DNA of 6,919 bases from contig DPKR01000099.1 of the NCBI GenBank assembly GCA_003542415.1, forward strand, positions 1 through 6,919. Direction: 5' to 3'. The position numbers and the translations under genes are program-made. The notes under the pieces were generated by a model, which was not told where the DNA came from, made no database searches, and worked only from the letters and a program-made list of their open reading frames with translations. The DNA comes from Alphaproteobacteria bacterium (GTDB lineage Bacteria; Pseudomonadota; Alphaproteobacteria; RF32; CAG-239). Shown here in pieces: positions 5,151-6,919 of this stretch (the stretch's first letter is position 1; each line of letters begins with the position of its first letter).

Positions 5151-6919
5151 ATGAAGGCAAATAAAAATTTTTTGATTTGGGCTCTGATTTTTTTAGGAAT
5201 GTTCCTCGCAATGAGTATTGGAGGGACGAACAGTTCGCGTACTTCACAAGAAAAAATGGCGTTTTCCGATTTTATGACCGAAGCCGAGAATAAACGTATT
5301 TCTGAGGTAACGGTCAGTGGGCCAGATGTTTATGGCAAGATGATTGACGGAACCGGATTTTATACCTATGCGCCATATGACCCAACGATGATTGAAACGC
5401 TCAGAAAAAACGGAGTGAAGGTTAATGCCAAGCCAGTTGATACAAGTTCTTCAACATTTTGGGGGGTTGTTGTTTCATGGTTTCCGATGTTGCTTCTTAT
5501 CGGGGTGTGGATTTTCTTTATGAAACAAGCTAATTCAGGCAATAATAAAGCAATGAGTTTTGGAAAATCTCGCGCAAGGCTCATTGAAAACACTAAAAAA
5601 GTGACATTTGAAGATGTTGCAGGAGCCGATGAATCAAAACAAGAATTGGAAGAAGTTGTCGACTTTCTAAAAGATCCGAAAAAGTTTTCAAGATTAGGCG
5701 GGCGAATCCCGAAGGGGGTTTTACTTGTTGGCCCTCCGGGAACGGGTAAAACGTTGCTTGCAAAGGCAGTGGCCGGCGAAGCAGATGTGCCGTTTTTCTC
5801 GATTTCAGGCTCCGATTTTGTGGAGATGTTTGTCGGTGTGGGTGCATCGCGTGTGAGAGATATGTTTGCGCAAGCCAAGAAAAATGCACCATGCTTGCTC
5901 TTTATTGATGAGATTGATGCTGTCGGTCGCCACAGAGGTGCCGGTTTGGGCGGTGGCAATGATGAGCGCGAGCAAACTTTGAACCAACTTCTTGTTGAGA
6001 TGGATGGTTTTGAAGAAAACGAAAATGTAATCTTAATTGCTGCAACAAACAGACCTGATGTGTTGGATCCGGCGCTTTTAAGACCGGGGCGTTTTGACAG
6101 ACAAGTTGTGGTGACAAACCCTGATATTAAAGGCAGAGAAGAAATCTTAAAAGTGCATGTCAAAAAAGTGCCTTTAGCGAAAGATGTTGATTTGGCTGTT
6201 GTTGCCAGAGGAACGCCCGGCTTTTCGGGCGCAGATTTGGCAAACCTTGTTAATGAGGCTGCGCTCCTTGCTGCGCGCAAGGACAAGCGCAAAGTGACAG
6301 CACAAGATTTTGATGAGGCTAAAGACAAGGTTTTGATGGGCAATGAGCGCAAATCTATGGCGATGGATGAAAAAGAAAAAATGCTCACAGCTTATCATGA
6401 AGCAGGGCACGCTATCTGTTCGCTCAATGTGAAAGAAACAGATCCGATTCACAAAGCAACGATTATTCCAAGAGGCAGGGCACTCGGAATGGTTCAGCAG
6501 TTGCCTGAAAAAGACCAATATTCATACACACGCGCAAAGATGCTTTCAAGGCTCACGATTTTGATGGGTGGCAGAGCAGCGGAAGAGTTAAAATTCGGCT
6601 ATGATGCTGTGACCTCAGGTGCATCATCTGATATTGCAGCCGCGACAAATTTGGCGCGTTCAATGGTGACTGAATGGGGTATGAGTGATTTGCTCGGACC
6701 TATTCAATATGTGGACAATTCCAATGAAGTCTTTCTGGGGCGCTCGGTGACTCAAAATCAAAACATGAGCGAGGAAACGGCTCGTTTGGTGGATGCTGAA
6801 ATCAAGCGTTTGGTGACTGAAGCGCATGAAGAAGCTTTGAAAATTTTGAAAGCTAAGAAAAAAGACTGGGAAACATTGGCGCAAGCGATGATTGAATATG
6901 AAACCTTAACAGGTGATGA
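5151..6919 (+). CDS. ftsH: ATP-dependent zinc metalloprotease FtsH, 3' end missing
   Basis: FtsH is a hexameric inner-membrane AAA+ protease that degrades misfolded membrane proteins and short-lived regulators. 589 codons are present; the frame is open at the window edge (last residues YETLTGD), so about 50 more residues lie outside. Membrane helices are at about 7-24 and 103-122, with a periplasmic domain between. The AAA module has Walker A GPPGTGKT at 194-201, pore loop FVG at 227-229, Walker B FIDEID at 251-256, and arginine fingers Arg311 and Arg314 in RPGRFDRQ. The zinc site HEAGH is at 416-420, with the third ligand Asp494 in SGASSDI. All key residues are intact, so the protein should be active. 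The ATG has AAGGA nine bases upstream. Upstream lies HPr rather than the tilS gene usual before ftsH, so the two are probably neighbours rather than partners. Confidence 0.97.
   Translation, partial: MKANKNFLIWALIFLGMFLAMSIGGTNSSRTSQEKMAFSDFMTEAENKRISEVTVSGPDVYGKMIDGTGFYTYAPYDPTMIETLRKNGVKVNAKPVDTSSSTFWGVVVSWFPMLLLIGVWIFFMKQANSGNNKAMSFGKSRARLIENTKKVTFEDVAGADESKQELEEVVDFLKDPKKFSRLGGRIPKGVLLVGPPGTGKTLLAKAVAGEADVPFFSISGSDFVEMFVGVGASRVRDMFAQAKKNAPCLLFIDEIDAVGRHRGAGLGGGNDEREQTLNQLLVEMDGFEENENVILIAATNRPDVLDPALLRPGRFDRQVVVTNPDIKGREEILKVHVKKVPLAKDVDLAVVARGTPGFSGADLANLVNEAALLAARKDKRKVTAQDFDEAKDKVLMGNERKSMAMDEKEKMLTAYHEAGHAICSLNVKETDPIHKATIIPRGRALGMVQQLPEKDQYSYTRAKMLSRLTILMGGRAAEELKFGYDAVTSGASSDIAAATNLARSMVTEWGMSDLLGPIQYVDNSNEVFLGRSVTQNQNMSEETARLVDAEIKRLVTEAHEEALKILKAKKKDWETLAQAMIEYETLTGD

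Noticed and set aside
5366..6388. A 340-codon open frame on the minus strand opposite ftsH
   Set aside because: It is fully antisense to the conserved AAA and protease domains of FtsH, is rich in Ser and Leu as expected of a complementary-strand shadow, and has no recognisable domain.
6917..6919. TGA at the very end as the ftsH stop
   Set aside because: It is out of frame: the ftsH frame reads GGT GAT GA at the edge, so the gene continues beyond the window.

Overview
The window looks like chromosomal DNA from an AT-rich alphaproteobacterium. The pointers are an IHF-beta gene followed by a LapA/DUF1049 gene, a PAS-repeat protein resembling the sensory half of DivL-type alphaproteobacterial kinases, and a mannose-family PTS EIIA next to HPr, as in the regulatory PTS of this class. 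The low GC and A/T-rich codon choice suggest a host-associated or gut lineage rather than a typical free-living one; that placement is inference. No tRNA, rRNA, mobile element, CRISPR array or prophage signal was seen.

Layout. Bases 1-1198 form a minus-strand block read right to left: tsaB (tRNA t6A synthesis), ihfB (IHF beta) and the start of a lapA-like membrane protein gene that runs off the left edge. An 84-base divergent region (1199-1282) separates it from the plus-strand block: a 547-aa membrane-anchored PAS protein with no kinase domain, a lysine-rich protein of unknown function, a 138-aa protein of unknown function, EIIA-Man, HPr, and ftsH, which runs off the right edge. No gap between genes exceeds about 90 bases.

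How the genes work together. The 138-aa gene, EIIA and HPr are separated by one base each and share a near-consensus promoter (TTGACA-N17-TATGAT), so they form one transcription unit. EIIA keeps His9 and HPr keeps His18 and a Ser49 like the HprK target, so this is probably a regulatory phosphorelay; EI and HprK are not in the window. The lysine-rich gene has its own near-consensus promoter (TTGACA-N17-CATAAT), which shows that its true start is probably GTG 3005 rather than the upstream GTG at 2927. ftsH is separated from HPr by 72 bases holding a sequence close to the alphaproteobacterial RpoH promoter pattern.

Most worth following up are the kinase-less DivL-like PAS protein, the two unrecognised proteins beside the PTS genes, and the possible heat-shock promoter of ftsH. 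I saw no clear sign of a wholly new multi-gene system.
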